This document shows positions 8,617 through 17,154 of a stretch of 64,000 nucleotides of DNA, piece after piece. This DNA comes from an uncultured Methanobrevibacter sp. (lineage in GTDB: Archaea > Methanobacteriota > Methanobacteria > Methanobacteriales > Methanobacteriaceae). The stretch spans positions 124,001-188,000 of the forward strand of contig OMVY01000003.1 of NCBI GenBank assembly GCA_900314635.1, read 5' to 3'. The translations under genes and the position numbers were made by a program. The notes under the pieces were generated by a model, which did not search any database, was not told the origin of the DNA, and saw only the letters and a list, made by a program, of their open reading frames with translations. How positions within the stretch are numbered: position 1 is the first letter of the stretch; every line of letters begins with the position of its first letter.

Positions 8617-9735
8617 ATGGCAATAGAAGATATTTTGATGTTTGACGAGACAGTTTTTCAAAACATAAATGCATTTAATCCGGATTACATGCCTGCAAAC
8701 TATAACTTCAGGGATTCTCAAATGGAAGGAATGGCAATGTCCATCAGGCCTGCCATGAGAGGAGGACGCCCTACAAATTCAGTTGTGCTGGGCTCATGTG
8801 CTACCGGAAAGACAACTGCAGTTAAAAAAGTTTTTGAATTGGTCGAGCGAAACAGCGATAAGGTAATCTGCTGTTATATTAACTGTCAACTTCATACAAC
8901 TCGTTTTGGAATATTTTCTCAAATCCATAAGAAAATTTTCGGACATCAGCCTCCAGAAACAGGTGTTCCTTTCTCAAGAGTTTATGAAAAGGTTATCAAG
9001 CACTTGGTCAGCGAGGATAAGGCATTGATAGTCGCACTTGATGATGTGGACTATTTGTTCCAAAGTCAAAATGCCAATAAGGTCTTCTATGATATATTGA
9101 GAGCTTATGAGGAATTTCCAGGTGTAAGAACCGGAATTTTTGCCATTTTATCAGATCTGGAATTTAGATATGCTCTTGATAAGAATGTAAATACTGTTTT
9201 TATTCCTCAGGATATTGTGTTCCAACCTTATACTTATACAGAAATATTCAGCATTTTATCTGACAGAGCCAAGGCGGGATTCTTCCCTAATGTTATTTCA
9301 GATGAAGTCCTTGAAGAAATAGCCATGCACACTCTCGAAGTTGGAGATTTGAGAGTGGGAATCGACCTTTTAAGAGTCTGTGGAAATATTGCTGAAGCTA
9401 ATGCAAGCAAAACAATTAAATTGGAGTATGTTGAGGAAGCTATTGCCAAGCAGGGCTCAATTAATCTTACCAACATAATCAGTTCATTGAGTGATGTTGA
9501 GAGAACTTTGCTTCAAGTTATTGTGGACAGTGATGAGGTATACACATCCGGTGAATTGTCCAAGCAGTTCAAAGAGCAAGCAGGAGTTAGTTATGCTACA
9601 TTTAACAGGACTTTGGAAAAATTGGAGTTCCTGAGGCTTGTTGATACTAATTTCACTGGCAAGGGTGTTAGAGGCAATTCCCGAGAGATTATATTGAGAT
9701 TTTCACGTGAAGACTTTGAAAAGGCAGGTTTGTAG
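8617..9735 (+). CDS. cdc6: Orc1/Cdc6 replication initiator
   Basis: This AAA+ initiator binds origin-recognition boxes and loads MCM helicase. Walker A is GSCATGKTT (residues 59-67) and Walker B is LIVALDDVDYL with Asp141/Asp142. The lid region (GDLRVGIDLLRVCG) contains the sensor-2-type Arg. The C-terminal 90 residues form a winged-helix domain ending ILRFSREDFEKAGL. Length (372) is typical. No ribosome-binding site precedes the ATG and a TATA box is 25 bases upstream, suggesting leaderless translation. The repeat-rich spacer downstream, with one origin-box match, makes the neighbourhood a candidate replication origin. Confidence 0.93.
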   Translation: MAIEDILMFDETVFQNINAFNPDYMPANYNFRDSQMEGMAMSIRPAMRGGRPTNSVVLGSCATGKTTAVKKVFELVERNSDKVICCYINCQLHTTRFGIFSQIHKKIFGHQPPETGVPFSRVYEKVIKHLVSEDKALIVALDDVDYLFQSQNANKVFYDILRAYEEFPGVRTGIFAILSDLEFRYALDKNVNTVFIPQDIVFQPYTYTEIFSILSDRAKAGFFPNVISDEVLEEIAMHTLEVGDLRVGIDLLRVCGNIAEANASKTIKLEYVEEAIAKQGSINLTNIISSLSDVERTLLQVIVDSDEVYTSGELSKQFKEQAGVSYATFNRTLEKLEFLRLVDTNFTGKGVRGNSREIILRFSREDFEKAGL

Positions 9736-9821
9736 ATAAAATTCTATCTTTTCTTAATTTTCTGGTTTAAGAGCAGGATTATGGATATTTTTTTAAAAAA
9801 GCCAGATATTCCTCATTTTTT

Positions 9822-9954
9822 AAAATCAGTTGCTTGTTTTGTTTTTTTAAATCTGTGAATATTTTATTCTTATTTATTTTTTTAAAATCAGTTGCTTGTT
9901 TTGTTTTTTTAAATCTGTGAATATTTTATTCTTATTTATTTTTTTAAAATCAGT
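9822..9954. repeat. 62-bp direct repeats downstream of cdc6
   Basis: A 62-base unit beginning AAAATCAGTTGCTTG occurs at 9822-9883 and again, apparently identical, at 9884-9945. A truncated third copy starts at 9946 and diverges after AAAATCAGTT. The identity implies recent duplication. The unit contains two T-tracts and no origin-box match. Confidence 0.93.
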
Positions 9955-10246
9955 TTTTAATAAATATGTTTATTAAAGGGATGTTTTTTGGAAATACAAG
10001 CAAATTTAAAGTTTGCCTATATTTCAAACCGTATTGTTGTTGATTGCTTATATCAAATATAATTCATAAGGTGTTATATACAGTATAAGCATTGAGTTTT
10101 TAACAATTTATTTTTGAGCTATAAATATTTAATTTATTATAAATTTGGATTAAGTAATTTTACTGCAAGGTATACTTATAGCTTTTAATAATTGCTCTTT
10201 TTTATATGGTTACATCCTTTAATAAACAATGGGTTTGGTTATTTAT
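9955..10246. other. AT-rich spacer downstream of the cdc6 repeats
   Basis: No gene is visible. A short inverted repeat GCAAA/TTTGC separated by seven bases sits near 10000-10016. Otherwise the stretch is A/T-rich with scattered TATA-like motifs that could serve neighbouring transcription or easy unwinding. Confidence 0.4.
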
Positions 10247-10438
10247 TTAAATTCCAAACATTATGTTTGGATTTGGAGCTGCGCTAACAGCTAAAATAGA
10301 TAAAAGCAATACAGTAAAAACTACAAGTATTACCATGCAATCATAAAAGTTGATATTATAGTTTATGAAGTTCATTGGATCAGTAAAGCTATTTTTTTTT
10401 CTTAAGTCACAAGGATGTTGATTTGAATGTTTTATCAT
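10247..10438 (-). CDS. small single-pass membrane protein, 63 aa
   Basis: The ATG at 10438 is preceded by a very strong GGAGGGG site five bases upstream, which argues for a real gene. Residues 1-33 are polar, with clustered His, Lys and Asn (MIKHSNQHPC...). Residues 34-53 form a hydrophobic helix, followed by a short tail ending PNPNIMFGI. An ATG 36 bases further upstream lacks a site. No homologue is recognised. It lies alone in the long spacer between cdc6 and archease, transcribed towards cdc6. A membrane-active peptide or a small regulatory membrane protein are both possible. Confidence 0.6.
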   Translation of the reverse strand: MIKHSNQHPCDLRKKNSFTDPMNFINYNINFYDCMVILVVFTVLLLSILAVSAAPNPNIMFGI

Positions 10439-10696
10439 ATTACCCCTCCATTTTGGATTTTTTAATTTTTGCATGCTCTGTTTCTAGAATTTTAATTATG
10501 GGTTTCTTTTAGAATTTTTAATTATAGGTTCCTTTTAGAATTTTTAATTCTGAATATCACATGATTGTAATTCGCTTCAATATTTAAGAATCTCAAAAAC
10601 AAAAATATTGTGAAATTTTTCTTTCGGTACAAATAGTTAGTTTAATTTTATATTTAAAAAAAGAGAAAGAGAGCATTTGAAAAGTAATATGTGGCA

Positions 10697-10709
10697 TTTC
10701 AAGTGTAAA
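10697..10709 (-). other. candidate mini origin-recognition box
   Basis: TTTCAAGTGTAAA is the exact reverse complement of TTTACACTTGAAA, the mini-ORB sequence that I recall for Methanothermobacter Orc1/Cdc6. It lies about 960 bases downstream of cdc6. I found only one perfect copy in this spacer, whereas known origins have several. Confidence 0.45.
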
Positions 10710-10757
10710 TTTTTATATTTTTTTAAATTATTCTTTTCATCTTTTAGGGGGATAATC

Positions 10758-10775
10758 ATGTTCAATTTCATCTGA
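10758..10775 (+). other. start-stop mini reading frame MFNFI
   Basis: A strong AGGGGG site at 10746-10751 stands at ideal spacing before ATG at 10758, but the frame ends after five codons. It could be a leader peptide for the archease gene 87 bases downstream or the remnant of a lost gene. Confidence 0.3.
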
Positions 10776-10861
10776 AGTAAGATAAATTTAATATAATAAG
10801 TTATAGAAATATAATACTTGACTTGTTTTTGATTTTAATGAATTTTTTAAAGGTTGTATCA

Positions 10862-11395
10862 ATGGATGGCTTAAATCACGCAAATTTGAAAAAGGCTTTT
10901 GAATATTTTGAAGCTACTGCAGATGTTGGTTTTTATGCCTATGGGGGGTCATTGGAGAAAGCTTACGAGAATGCAGGCCTTGCGATGTTTAATGTGATTT
11001 CTGATACTCGAAAGATTAGACAAAAGGAGTCCAGGCATATTGAAGTCATCTCTGAAGATTTGGTTTCCCTTTTATATGATTATCTTGAAGAGCTTTTGTT
11101 CCTGCAGGATACCGAGTTTTTATTATTCTCCCGATTTGATGTTGAAATCTATAAATTGTGCGATGGGGACATTGAAGTTTCCAATGATGAGCTGGAGAAT
11201 GGTGAATCTGTTAACGATGATTTGAAAGAAGAATCATCACCATATTCTTATAAATTGATTTGTGATGCTTTTGGTGAAGAGATCAATTGGGATATTCATC
11301 CTCGCGGAAGCGAAGTCAAAGCCATCACCTTCCACTTGATGGATGTTAAAAAAGAGGATGGCATTTTCATACTCAGTGCTATTCTGGACTTGTAA
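10862..11395 (+). CDS. archease
   Basis: Archease activates the RNA ligase RtcB by promoting its guanylylation, and rtcB is the next gene. The N-terminal EATADVGFYAYGGSLEKAYENAGLAMF contains the conserved Asp and aromatic residues, and VKAITFHLMDVKKEDG the conserved C-terminal segment. At 177 residues it is longer than the usual 140 or so. The extra length is an acidic insertion around residues 100-130 rich in Glu, Asp and Ser. The ATG at 10862 follows AAAGGTTG; in-frame starts further upstream lack a site. Confidence 0.9.
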   Translation: MDGLNHANLKKAFEYFEATADVGFYAYGGSLEKAYENAGLAMFNVISDTRKIRQKESRHIEVISEDLVSLLYDYLEELLFLQDTEFLLFSRFDVEIYKLCDGDIEVSNDELENGESVNDDLKEESSPYSYKLICDAFGEEINWDIHPRGSEVKAITFHLMDVKKEDGIFILSAILDL

Positions 11396-11650
11396 TCTGA
11401 AATTAGGATTGTTTTAGCTTTAATTTGAATTCATTTATGAATTATTGCTTTGTTCTAGATTTTCAATTTCAATCTGATTTTCAAGCCGGTGGTTGTTTTT
11501 CTATTTTTTTATTTCATTAGTATTGTTTAAAACAATAATTATAAATGTATATAAAACATAATCTATAACATTATACTAAAATATGTGTAAATATTATAAA
11601 TTTATATGAGCATCGATTTATTCAATAATTAAAATTATTTTGTGATATCT

Positions 11651-13099
11651 ATGTCAATCAAAGAAAGTCTTGAAAAGGTAAGAGATAATGTATGGGAACT
11701 TCCAAGTGACTATATGAAGGATATGAGGGTTCCTGGAAGGTTGTATCTTGATGATGAATCAGTAAAGAACATTGAAGAGGGAGCCATTCAGCAGGTGGCA
11801 AATGTGGCTTGCATGCCGGGTATTCAAAACGCTTCAATAGCCATGCCTGATATCCATTTTGGATATGGATTCAGCATTGGAGGTGTCGGCGCATTCAACA
11901 TGAACAACGGTGTTGTAAGTCCTGGAGGAGTCGGTTTTGATATTAATTGTGGTGTAAGGCTGCTTAGAACCAATTTAACTGAAGATGACATCAAGCCTAA
12001 AATAAAGGAGCTTACCGATGCATTGTTTAGGAATATTCCATCCGGTGTTGGAAGCAAGGGACAAATCCGTCTTAAAGATAATGAAATCAATGAAGTTCTG
12101 GATTATGGTGCCTGGTGGGCTGTGGAACGTGGCTTTGGATGGGAAGACGATCTTAAATTCCTTGAAGAAAACGGCAGAATGACCGATGCGGATTCTGAAA
12201 TTGTTTCAGACAAGGCTAAAAAACGTGGCGTCCCTCAATTAGGATCACTCGGTTCTGGAAATCACTTCCTTGAAGTTCAAAAAATCGATGAGGTCTATGA
12301 CGAGGAAGTGGCAAAGGCATTCGGTCTTGAAAAGGGAAATATTGCAGTCATGATTCACACAGGTTCTCGAGGATGCGGACACCAGATCTGTTCCGATTAT
12401 TTAAGGGCAATGGACAAGGCTTATAGAAATTATAAAATCAATATTCCTGACAGGCAGCTTGCATGTGCTCCTCTCGATTCCAAAGAAGCAATAGGATATT
12501 TGAAATCCATGGCTGCAGGAGCTAACTATGCATGGGCAAACCGTCAGATGATTACTCACTGGGTTCGCCAGTCCTTTGAAGAGATATTCAATCGCAGCAG
12601 CGATGATATGGGAATGTCCATTGTCTATGATGTAGCACACAATATTGCAAAAAAGGAAACCCACAAGGTAAATAATAAGAAAATGGATGTTCTTGTTCAT
12701 AGAAAAGGTGCTACCCGTGCATTCGGACCTGGCCGCAAGGAGATTCCAAAGGCATACCGTTCTGTAGGTCAGCCTGTATTGATTCCTGGAACTATGGGAA
12801 CTTCATCTTATGTATTGCATGGAACAGAGATTGCAATGGAGGAATCATTCGGTTCCACTGCACATGGAGCAGGCAGAGTATTGTCAAGAACTGCTGCTAA
12901 GAAGCAATTTACTGCAGATGAAATCACAAGGGACTTGAATGAGAAGGGCATTCATGTGAAGGCTAATTCAGCACCAGTACTTGCTGAAGAGGCACCTGGA
13001 GCTTACAAGAATGTTGATTCAGTTGTTAAAACATCACATGATGCTGGAATTGCAAAACTGGTAGTTAAAGTCACCCCTCTTGCAGTTACAAAAGGATAA
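11651..13099 (+). CDS. rtcB: tRNA-splicing/RNA-repair ligase RtcB
   Basis: RtcB joins 2',3'-cyclic-phosphate or 3'-phosphate RNA ends to 5'-OH ends using GTP and Mn2+, and completes tRNA splicing in archaea. Metal ligands are visible in [11 protein letters not shown] (Cys100), GSGNHFLEV and [21 protein letters not shown] and [13 protein letters not shown] follow, the latter containing the His that is guanylylated. The protein is 482 residues with no intein. The ATG at 11651 follows GTGAT; a GTG nine bases upstream is less likely. A TATA-like ATGTATATAAAA near 11545 suggests its own promoter although it follows archease. Confidence 0.95.
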   Translation: MSIKESLEKVRDNVWELPSDYMKDMRVPGRLYLDDESVKNIEEGAIQQVANVACMPGIQNASIAMPDIHFGYGFSIGGVGAFNMNNGVVSPGGVGFDINCGVRLLRTNLTEDDIKPKIKELTDALFRNIPSGVGSKGQIRLKDNEINEVLDYGAWWAVERGFGWEDDLKFLEENGRMTDADSEIVSDKAKKRGVPQLGSLGSGNHFLEVQKIDEVYDEEVAKAFGLEKGNIAVMIHTGSRGCGHQICSDYLRAMDKAYRNYKINIPDRQLACAPLDSKEAIGYLKSMAAGANYAWANRQMITHWVRQSFEEIFNRSSDDMGMSIVYDVAHNIAKKETHKVNNKKMDVLVHRKGATRAFGPGRKEIPKAYRSVGQPVLIPGTMGTSSYVLHGTEIAMEESFGSTAHGAGRVLSRTAAKKQFTADEITRDLNEKGIHVKANSAPVLAEEAPGAYKNVDSVVKTSHDAGIAKLVVKVTPLAVTKG

Positions 13100-13138
13100 T
13101 TTTAAAATTTTATGATATTTTTTGGAGAAAATGATAAA

Positions 13139-13903
13139 ATGATAGCTATTATTGGAGGCAGCGGAGCAGATGAAATCATTGAAATGGCTGATTCTATAGA
13201 AAAACAAACTGTGGATACTGAATACGGTTCTGTTGAAGTCACTTTGATGTCTATTGGAGATAAGACCGTTGCATTTCTGCCAAGACATTCTGAAGGACAC
13301 AGCGTGCCTCCGCATAAAATAAACTTCAAAGCGAACATCATGGCTTTGAAAAACATTGGAGTAACTCAGATTATTGCAACAAATGCTGTTGGATCTCTTG
13401 ATTTGGATATAGGTCCGGGATCTTTTGTAATTATTGATGATTTCCTGGATTTCACTGTCAACAGAGAGAGGACGTTCTTTGATGATAAAGTTGTCCATAT
13501 GGATATGTCCGAGCCTTTGTGCAATCGTTTGAGAAATGTCATCCTGTCCCATGGAGATTGTGTAAGCGGTGGGCTTGTAGATGGCGGAACAACAGTCTGC
13601 ACTGAGGGTCCGAGGTTTGAAACTCCTGCGGAAATCAAGTTTTTCAAAATGATCGGAGGCACTGTTGTTGGAATGACTTCTCTTCCAGAACTTGTTCTTG
13701 CAAGAGAGGCTGAAATGTGTTATGCTTCCATTTCAATTGTAACCAACTACGGCACTTCAATATCTCCGGACATTCTTTCCATGGAGGAGGTTTATGAAGT
13801 CATGGAAGTTAAAAAGCAGGAACTCGTTAAATTGCTTTTAGAGACAATTGATGACTTGGGAGATGATGAGTGCACTTGCCAGCATGCTTTAGGTGAAGAT
13901 TAG
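13139..13903 (+). CDS. S-methyl-5'-thioinosine/thioadenosine phosphorylase family
   Basis: The protein has the MTAP/PNP signature: a GGSGADEI start, FLPRHSEGHSVPPHKINFKAN, TNAVGSLD and CTEGPRFETPAEI with GMTSLPE. It phosphorolyses methylthio-purine nucleosides. In methanogens the characterised homologue (MJ0060) acts on methylthioinosine. The ATG at 13139 is preceded by GGAGA about 11 bases away. Another in-frame ATG 27 bases upstream would overlap that site. It begins 40 bases after rtcB and is likely co-transcribed. The C-terminus ends in a Cys/His-containing tail (ECTCQHALGED) whose role is unclear. Confidence 0.88.
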   Translation: MIAIIGGSGADEIIEMADSIEKQTVDTEYGSVEVTLMSIGDKTVAFLPRHSEGHSVPPHKINFKANIMALKNIGVTQIIATNAVGSLDLDIGPGSFVIIDDFLDFTVNRERTFFDDKVVHMDMSEPLCNRLRNVILSHGDCVSGGLVDGGTTVCTEGPRFETPAEIKFFKMIGGTVVGMTSLPELVLAREAEMCYASISIVTNYGTSISPDILSMEEVYEVMEVKKQELVKLLLETIDDLGDDECTCQHALGED

Positions 13904-14213
13904 ATTTTTGAGTTATTCTGTTGAATAACTTTTATTTTTTTATTTTTTTTTTTTTAGTTAAAGTTTTATTTTTTTATTTTTTTTTAGTTAAAGTTTTTTT
14001 TTTATTTGATTTATTAAATTTTAATTTTTAATTGTTTTCAGGGATTGGTTGTGTTTTAATTTTTTAGCTATTTTCAATTTGACTATTCTTTCTTATTTAA
14101 AATATTAAATAATAAGTTTTATATGATATTTATAATATAAATAAACTTATAGTTTAATTTTTATTTAATTAAACATATTGATTGATTATTTTGCTGTTTT
14201 TTGAGGAGATAGA
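13904..14213. repeat. T-tract spacer with about 45-bp duplication
   Basis: Long T runs (13928-14010) include two copies of TTTTAGTTAAAGTTT spaced about 35-45 bases apart, a likely transcription stop for the upstream operon. TATA-like TTTATATGAT lies near 14117, about 100 bases before the next start. Confidence 0.5.
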
Positions 14214-15341
14214 ATGAATAAAAGTGATTATAACAGAGATTTATACATGTTGAGAGGTCCTCTTGCTAAAAAAGGATATGACTGGTGGTGGCACTCTTTA
14301 ACCGCTTACAATAAGGAAACAGGCGAGGAAAAACCTTTCTTTATTGAGTACTATACCTGCAATCCTGCTCTTGCTGAAGATGAGCCTACCTTAGGCCAGG
14401 ATCCTGTAAACAAGGCCAACGGTAAATGGCCGTCCTACTTCATGATGAAATGTGGAACATGGGGTAAAAATCCAAAACAGATGCACAATTTCTACTCAAT
14501 GAAAGAATTTTCATGTCCTGAAGACAGGCTGGATATTAAAGTAGGTCCTAACACTTTGACTGAAAAGCATATGAGTGGTCGTGTCATAGTAACTGAAGAA
14601 AATGCTGCAAATCCAGGTTTCATGTGTGATGCAGGTGAAATGAGCTGGGACCTTGATATCGACAAACAAATCGCTTTCAATGTTGGTTATGGCGCTAATT
14701 CTCTCTTTAGAAAATTAAATGCATTTGAAATGGTCTGGCATGCTGAAGGAATCAAAACCCAATACAGCGGAACCATCACACTCGATGGAGTGGAATATGA
14801 AGTTATTCCTGAAAAGTCCTATGGTTATGCTGACAAGAACTGGGGAAGCGACTTTACAACTCCTTGGCTATGGATTTCATCATGCAACCTGACCAGCCTG
14901 ATCACTGGTGAAAAGCTTGAAAACTCCGCTTTTGAAGCAGGTGGAGGAAGACCTGTAGCATTTGGAGTTAAAATTCCTCGTAAATTACTTATTTTCATGT
15001 ATCATGAAGGGAAAGAGTATGACTTCAATTTCGCCCACCTTTGGAAAGGCATAAGACAGGAATTTGACTTTGAAGAAGGCGAAGTCGAGCATACCTGGAA
15101 AATCAAATGCAGCAACTGGAATTACAAGCTTGAAATGGTTCTTCACTGCAAGCGTGATGAAATGCTTTTCATTAATTATGAGCATCCTGATGGAATCAAA
15201 CGTTACAACCGTCTTTGGAATGGTGGAAACGGTTATGGTGAGATTAAACTGTTTAAGAAGGACGGAACTCTCATAGACCATATTAAGATGGAAAATGCCG
15301 GTTGCGAATACGGCGAATACGATGCAGAATATTTAGATTAA
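14214..15341 (+). CDS. tocopherol-cyclase-like (lipocalin-fold) protein
   Basis: The 375-residue soluble protein resembles the tocopherol cyclase/CrtC-like beta-barrel group. It has an N-terminal KKGYDWWWHSL (compare the GWYF region of the family), a central EKSYGYADKNWGSDFTTPWLW (compare EKNWG...FP..W.W), then AGGGRPVAFG and YHEGKEYDF, and a closing GYGEIKLFKK segment. It has no signal peptide. The related DUF2804 group is an alternative assignment. GAGGAG precedes the ATG. The next gene, a phytol-kinase-family membrane protein, begins 40 bases later. Together they suggest work on a prenyl lipid or prenol. No such cyclase function is established in methanogens. Confidence 0.6.
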   Translation: MNKSDYNRDLYMLRGPLAKKGYDWWWHSLTAYNKETGEEKPFFIEYYTCNPALAEDEPTLGQDPVNKANGKWPSYFMMKCGTWGKNPKQMHNFYSMKEFSCPEDRLDIKVGPNTLTEKHMSGRVIVTEENAANPGFMCDAGEMSWDLDIDKQIAFNVGYGANSLFRKLNAFEMVWHAEGIKTQYSGTITLDGVEYEVIPEKSYGYADKNWGSDFTTPWLWISSCNLTSLITGEKLENSAFEAGGGRPVAFGVKIPRKLLIFMYHEGKEYDFNFAHLWKGIRQEFDFEEGEVEHTWKIKCSNWNYKLEMVLHCKRDEMLFINYEHPDGIKRYNRLWNGGNGYGEIKLFKKDGTLIDHIKMENAGCEYGEYDAEYLD

Positions 15342-15381
15342 TTATTTTATTTTAATTTTTTGTTTTTTAAGGTGATATTAA

Positions 15382-16053
15382 ATGATATGGGCGGATTTAA
15401 TTCCATTGGTTATTGCCACTATTTATGTGGTGGTTGTTTTCATAATTTCTGAGAAAGTTTTAAATACAAAACCTGAAGTTGCTCGAAAGTTTCTGCACAT
15501 CATGATAGGAAACCTGATATTTATCATGCCGTTTTTCTCTGATGTGTGGGGGATGCTGATTCTCACAGTGCCGACTACAATCGTACTTTTCTTCCTTACA
15601 GACTATTCTCCTATCAAAATCGAGAATAAGGTTACAGAGTCAGGACATGTTCTTGGCTTGTTCTTCTATGCATTGATATGGTCTGTATTGCTTCTCATAT
15701 TCAATGGAAATAATCTTTGGATTGTTGCGATGGCTATTGCAGCCCTTGTTTACGGGGATGGATTTGCCGCGCTTATCGGATCTAAATTCGGAAGAATCAA
15801 ATACACAATCTGGGGAGGAGAAAAATCTCTTGAAGGATCACTTGCAATGTTTGTTGTAGTGGCAGTTGTCAGCGTATTTGTATGGATGTTCTATGTTGCA
15901 TTAGGCTACAGCCTTCCTACATTTAATTTCTGGGCGGTACTTGGAATCTCTGCAATAGCCACTGTCTGCGAAGCGGTAAGCTATGGAGGCATAGACAATA
16001 TCACAGTGCCTGGATTGACTGCAATATTGTATTATGTGCTTTCAATTCTTTAA
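15382..16053 (+). CDS. phytol/dolichol kinase family membrane protein (SEC59/VTE5-like)
   Basis: The protein has 223 residues and about six or seven membrane helices. The hallmark motifs of CTP-dependent prenol kinases are present: ARKFLHIMIGN near the N-terminus and YGDGFAALIGSKFG followed by GGEKSLEGS in the loop before the last helices. The family includes plant phytol kinase VTE5, yeast dolichol kinase and archaeal homologues with unassigned substrates such as geranylgeraniol. AAGGTGA precedes the ATG. It is probably co-transcribed with the tocopherol-cyclase-like gene upstream and perhaps with the gene 75 bases downstream. Confidence 0.8.
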   Translation: MIWADLIPLVIATIYVVVVFIISEKVLNTKPEVARKFLHIMIGNLIFIMPFFSDVWGMLILTVPTTIVLFFLTDYSPIKIENKVTESGHVLGLFFYALIWSVLLLIFNGNNLWIVAMAIAALVYGDGFAALIGSKFGRIKYTIWGGEKSLEGSLAMFVVVAVVSVFVWMFYVALGYSLPTFNFWAVLGISAIATVCEAVSYGGIDNITVPGLTAILYYVLSIL

Positions 16054-16128
16054 TCAGTTATTAAAGTAGTTACAACTACTTTTCTTTTTTCTTTTTTTTT
16101 AAATCATGATAAAATATGGGGTGATATT

Positions 16129-17154
16129 ATGGAAAAAGATTTAAAATCAAATGTTTATAGTGGAATATACGGAGCTCTTATTGGTGATGCTCTCGGTCTT
16201 CCACATCAGTTTTTGGATAGAAGCAGGTTTGATGAGAAACCTGTAACTAAAATGGATGGCTATGGTGCATTCGGAGTGCCTGCGGGATTCTGGTCTGATG
16301 ATGGTGCGCTAACACTTGCGACTTTAGATGGCTTGAGCAAAAAATTGTCCCAAGTGGATTTGGATATGGAATCCCTAGATGATTTTATTGATTATGACAT
16401 GGTCATGGAAAATTTTGAAGAATGGTTATTCAATGGAGAATTCACTCCTGATAGTTACGCTTTTGACATAGGTGGAGCAACACAAGCAGGTATTAAAAGC
16501 TATCATTATTATGATACTGAAGCAATACTTTCCGGAGGAATTGGGGAACGCGACAATGGAAACGGATCCCTGATGAGAATACTGCCTGCAGCTTATTTCA
16601 CTCATTATCTCTCTAAAAATAATGATTTTGCTTTGGAAGATGAGCTGGAGATAGTTCATAATCTCTCCTCACTTACACACAGGCATAGGAGAAGCCAGAT
16701 GGCTTGTGGAATCTATATTCTAATAGCTGATGAATTCCTGAAAGGGGGAAGAGACCTTGAATCCATGATAACCGATGGCCTTAAAAGAGCTCAGGAGTTT
16801 TATACAAATGATGAGCGCTTTGAATCCGAATTATCTTATTTCGATAGGGTCTTCTCATATGATATCCAAAACCTTCCTCGAGATGAAATCAGCAGTTCAG
16901 GATATGTCTTGTCAAGTCTGGAAGCCAGCATATGGTGTATTTTGAATACTGATTCCTATAAGGACTGTATTCTAAAGGCTGTTAATTTAGGTTTTGATAC
17001 TGATACAACCGCATGTATTGTTGGTGGCCTTGCTGGAATCTACTATGGTTATGACAATCTTCCTGGTGAATGGATAGACACCATGGTTGAAAAGGATTAT
17101 ATTGATGAAATAATTGATGATTTTGTCGATTCCTTAAGTCTTTTTGTGAAATAG
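16129..17154 (+). CDS. ADP-ribosylglycohydrolase family protein
   Basis: This 341-residue DraG/ARH-like all-helical enzyme is expected to remove ADP-ribose from a target by using two Mg2+ ions. Metal-site motifs are GALIGDALGLP, WSDDGALTLATLDGL and the C-terminal GFDTDTTACIVGGLAG. GERDNGNGSLMRILP and THRHRRSQM are also family features. No ADP-ribosyltransferase (DraT) is nearby, so the substrate is unknown. Nitrogenase control is unlikely from this context. GGGGTGA precedes the ATG. It may be the third gene of the prenol-type operon. Confidence 0.87.
   Translation: MEKDLKSNVYSGIYGALIGDALGLPHQFLDRSRFDEKPVTKMDGYGAFGVPAGFWSDDGALTLATLDGLSKKLSQVDLDMESLDDFIDYDMVMENFEEWLFNGEFTPDSYAFDIGGATQAGIKSYHYYDTEAILSGGIGERDNGNGSLMRILPAAYFTHYLSKNNDFALEDELEIVHNLSSLTHRHRRSQMACGIYILIADEFLKGGRDLESMITDGLKRAQEFYTNDERFESELSYFDRVFSYDIQNLPRDEISSSGYVLSSLEASIWCILNTDSYKDCILKAVNLGFDTDTTACIVGGLAGIYYGYDNLPGEWIDTMVEKDYIDEIIDDFVDSLSLFVK

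Larger units (their letters stand above)
10439..10861. other. spacer between the small membrane gene and archease
   Basis: This 423-base AT-rich stretch contains the candidate origin box at 10697-10709 and a start-stop frame at 10758-10775. Three short copies of TTTTAGAATTTTTAATT-like sequence lie near 10485-10550. No other gene is seen. Confidence 0.45.

Noticed and set aside
9996-10022. GCAAA/TTTGC inverted repeat as an origin box
   Set aside because: It does not match the TTTACACTTGAAA core and is weak enough to occur by chance in AT-rich DNA.
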